A stretch of DNA of 5,453 nt from Planctomycetaceae bacterium (GTDB lineage: Bacteria > Planctomycetota > Planctomycetia > Pirellulales > UBA1268), in contig CANETO010000166.1 in NCBI GenBank assembly GCA_947440895.1, forward strand, positions 1 through 5,453, given 5' to 3'. Made by a program: the position numbers and the translations under genes. The notes under the pieces were generated by a model, which had not been told where the DNA came from, did not search any database, and worked only from the letters and a program-made list of their open reading frames with translations. Numbering within the stretch: position 1 is the first letter of the stretch; each line of letters opens with the position of its first letter. Below, piece by piece: positions 3,950-5,453 of this stretch.

Positions 3950-5453
3950 TCAACCGGGCTCCTTCACCACCAGAAACCCTTCCTTATCGACGTCAAAGGC
4001 GGTGCCGAGCAGACAGGCCGTGGGCCGGTCGACGCCGGCTTTCCCTGGGACACGTCCTTTCTGTGACGGCAGCGTGGCCCCGATCACGAGCGTGCGAGTC
4101 TCGCCGGTGGCAATCCCCTGATCGACGAGCGATGGCAGTCCCAGGCGATCACGAAAGGCCGCCTCCGGCCAGACGACGACGCCATTGACGACGCGGCCCA
4201 CCGTGTCCGCCTTCAGCGTCACCTCATGATCCGCGGTCGCCCGCGACGGCGGGGAATTCATCGCCACGAGCCCCCCCACCTCCCGCGGCGCAAAGGCGAC
4301 GACCGGTTCGATGCCAAACACCTCCAGAAACCGCGATGAGGCCGCGCGGGCCCGCGGCAGATCGGCGACGGCTTCGATCGGCATCACGACCACCTCGAGC
4401 GAGGCTTTCATCCGTTCGAGACCGTCACCGGCTGCGATCTGTTCGTCCGCAAGGCCAAGCACCTGCTCGACGCGGGCCAGCCAGATCGTGATTCCCTCCC
4501 GCAGGATCGTCTCGCCGAGCATGCGGGCAGACAGCGTCGCATCGGCCACGGTGCCACGGATGCCCAACAGCGCGCCGCCATGGAGCCCGAGCGAATCATG
4601 GAGTGGATCGCCGCTGGCCAACGATGCGAGCAGCCGGTCTTGGCGGCGCACCAGACAGCAGCCGTCGAATGCCTCCGCGGTGGCGCCGGCTGCGACGCGG
4701 TCGGCCGGCCCTGAGGCCAACATCCTGTTTCGGACCGCCGTCGCAGTGAGTTCCTGGAGCGCGAGCCGAGCCTCGTGGCTGGGCGTGCCGATCGGCAGGG
4801 GAGTGCCATAGGTGAGTGTCAGTGGCCGGCGGAAGACTCGTGGCCACGTCGTGAAATATCTGCCCTCGGAGAATGACAGCGGGCTGCCCCACATGCCGTC
4901 GATATGCAGCGGCACGATCGGCGCCTCGACCCGCTCCAGAATCCATTCAAGGCCGCGTTTGAAGCCCAGTATCTGCCCCGTCCGCGAGATGCCCCCCTCG
5001 GAGAAGATGCCGATCACATCACCGGTAGCGAGTCCCGACTGGATTGCCTTGAGCGCCTGCCCCATCGATTTGGGCTTCGGATCGAAGAGGATGAACCGCC
5101 ACTGGTCGGAGAGCATCCGCAGGAATTTCCCACGGATATTTGGGGCATAGACGACCATCCGGATCAGCCGCGGGCTCGAGAGCACGACGATGAAACCGTC
5201 GAGCCACGAGAGATGATTGGCGACCACCACGGCCGGCCCGCTGGCGGGCAGCCGTTCGGCATGGGCCACGCGAAAGCGATGCGTGGCATGCACGATTGAC
5301 GCCACGAAGATCCGTAGCGATGCCCGCGGTGCCGCATAGATTGCCGCGCCGGCGGCCGCGGCGGCCAGCAGGCCAAACAGCCCGAAGATGCTCTGGGCGG
5401 AGAGGAGCGGGGCAGCGACCTCGGTCGCGACGGCGTTGCCCGCTTCCCCCCAA
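3950..5453 (-). CDS. MFS transporter / PlsC acyltransferase / degenerate ANL-domain fusion, 5' end cut by window edge
   Basis: 500 C-terminal residues are visible. Residues 15-41 (from PLLSAQSIFGLFGLL to IYAAP) form one membrane helix, fitting the last helix of an MFS transporter; the rest would lie outside the window. Next comes a PlsC/LPLAT domain (about 55-235) that transfers acyl groups to lysophospholipid or glycerol-3-phosphate derivatives at the inner membrane: HX4D block NHLSWLDGF (His80, Asp85), block III FSEGGISRTG (150-159), block IV IVPLHIDGMW. This order matches LplT-Aas-type fusions, in which flipped lysophospholipid is re-acylated. The last 260 or so residues resemble the acyl-ACP ligase (ANL) domain of Aas proteins but are decayed: DPLHDSLGL at the PLFHSFG site, FAPREVGGLVAMN where YGxTE...VN is expected, KADTVGRVVNG like the PGTVGR motif, and no P-loop. 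The protein stops at EGFLVVKEPG, where intact proteins continue GPNVMxGY. The GTG at 5305 is internal, not the start. Acyltransferase: sure; MFS and ANL parts: by pattern. Confidence 0.8.
   Translation of the reverse strand, partial: WGEAGNAVATEVAAPLLSAQSIFGLFGLLAAAAAGAAIYAAPRASLRIFVASIVHATHRFRVAHAERLPASGPAVVVANHLSWLDGFIVVLSSPRLIRMVVYAPNIRGKFLRMLSDQWRFILFDPKPKSMGQALKAIQSGLATGDVIGIFSEGGISRTGQILGFKRGLEWILERVEAPIVPLHIDGMWGSPLSFSEGRYFTTWPRVFRRPLTLTYGTPLPIGTPSHEARLALQELTATAVRNRMLASGPADRVAAGATAEAFDGCCLVRRQDRLLASLASGDPLHDSLGLHGGALLGIRGTVADATLSARMLGETILREGITIWLARVEQVLGLADEQIAAGDGLERMKASLEVVVMPIEAVADLPRARAASSRFLEVFGIEPVVAFAPREVGGLVAMNSPPSRATADHEVTLKADTVGRVVNGVVVWPEAAFRDRLGLPSLVDQGIATGETRTLVIGATLPSQKGRVPGKAGVDRPTACLLGTAFDVDKEGFLVVKEPG

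Overview
This window looks like ordinary chromosomal housekeeping DNA from a high-GC planctomycete (Pirellulales-like). I infer this from the style of the RuvA and RuvB proteins, the FabD active-site variant GLSLGEY, and a transporter-acyltransferase fusion. No database search was possible, so the lineage is an inference. Every supported gene lies on the minus strand, so the biological order runs from high to low coordinates.

Layout in transcription order: (i) 5453-3950, the 3' part of a membrane-lipid gene encoding the last helix of an apparent MFS transporter, a PlsC-type acyltransferase domain and a C-terminal region that looks like a decayed acyl-ACP/CoA ligase (ANL) domain; (ii) 3949-3842, a short gap with a terminator-like hairpin followed by a plausible sigma70-type promoter; (iii) 3841-3768, tRNA-Arg(ACG) without an encoded CCA; (iv) 3661-3119 ruvC, 3078-2449 ruvA and 2043-1021 ruvB, the complete Holliday-junction branch migration and resolution set; (v) 903-724 rpmF (ribosomal protein L32) behind a candidate promoter; (vi) 652-1, the 5' two thirds of fabD (malonyl-CoA:ACP transacylase), cut by the window edge right after its catalytic histidine.

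The ruv genes form a recombination-repair cluster: RuvA binds the four-way junction, RuvB is the AAA+ motor and RuvC cuts the junction. rpmF-fabD begins a ribosome/fatty-acid synthesis cluster of a type common in bacteria, and the fusion protein at the other end also works on membrane lipids.

The least ordinary DNA is the 405-bp ruvA-ruvB gap. It holds two different, adjacent, palindrome-bounded elements of 120 and 131 bp that look like non-coding mobile or dispersed repeats (MITE/REP-like). They leave the ruvB frame open for more than 120 codons upstream of the true start, which invites a false N-terminal extension. I saw no CRISPR array, transposase, phage gene or defence gene, and nothing that amounts to a new multi-gene system.
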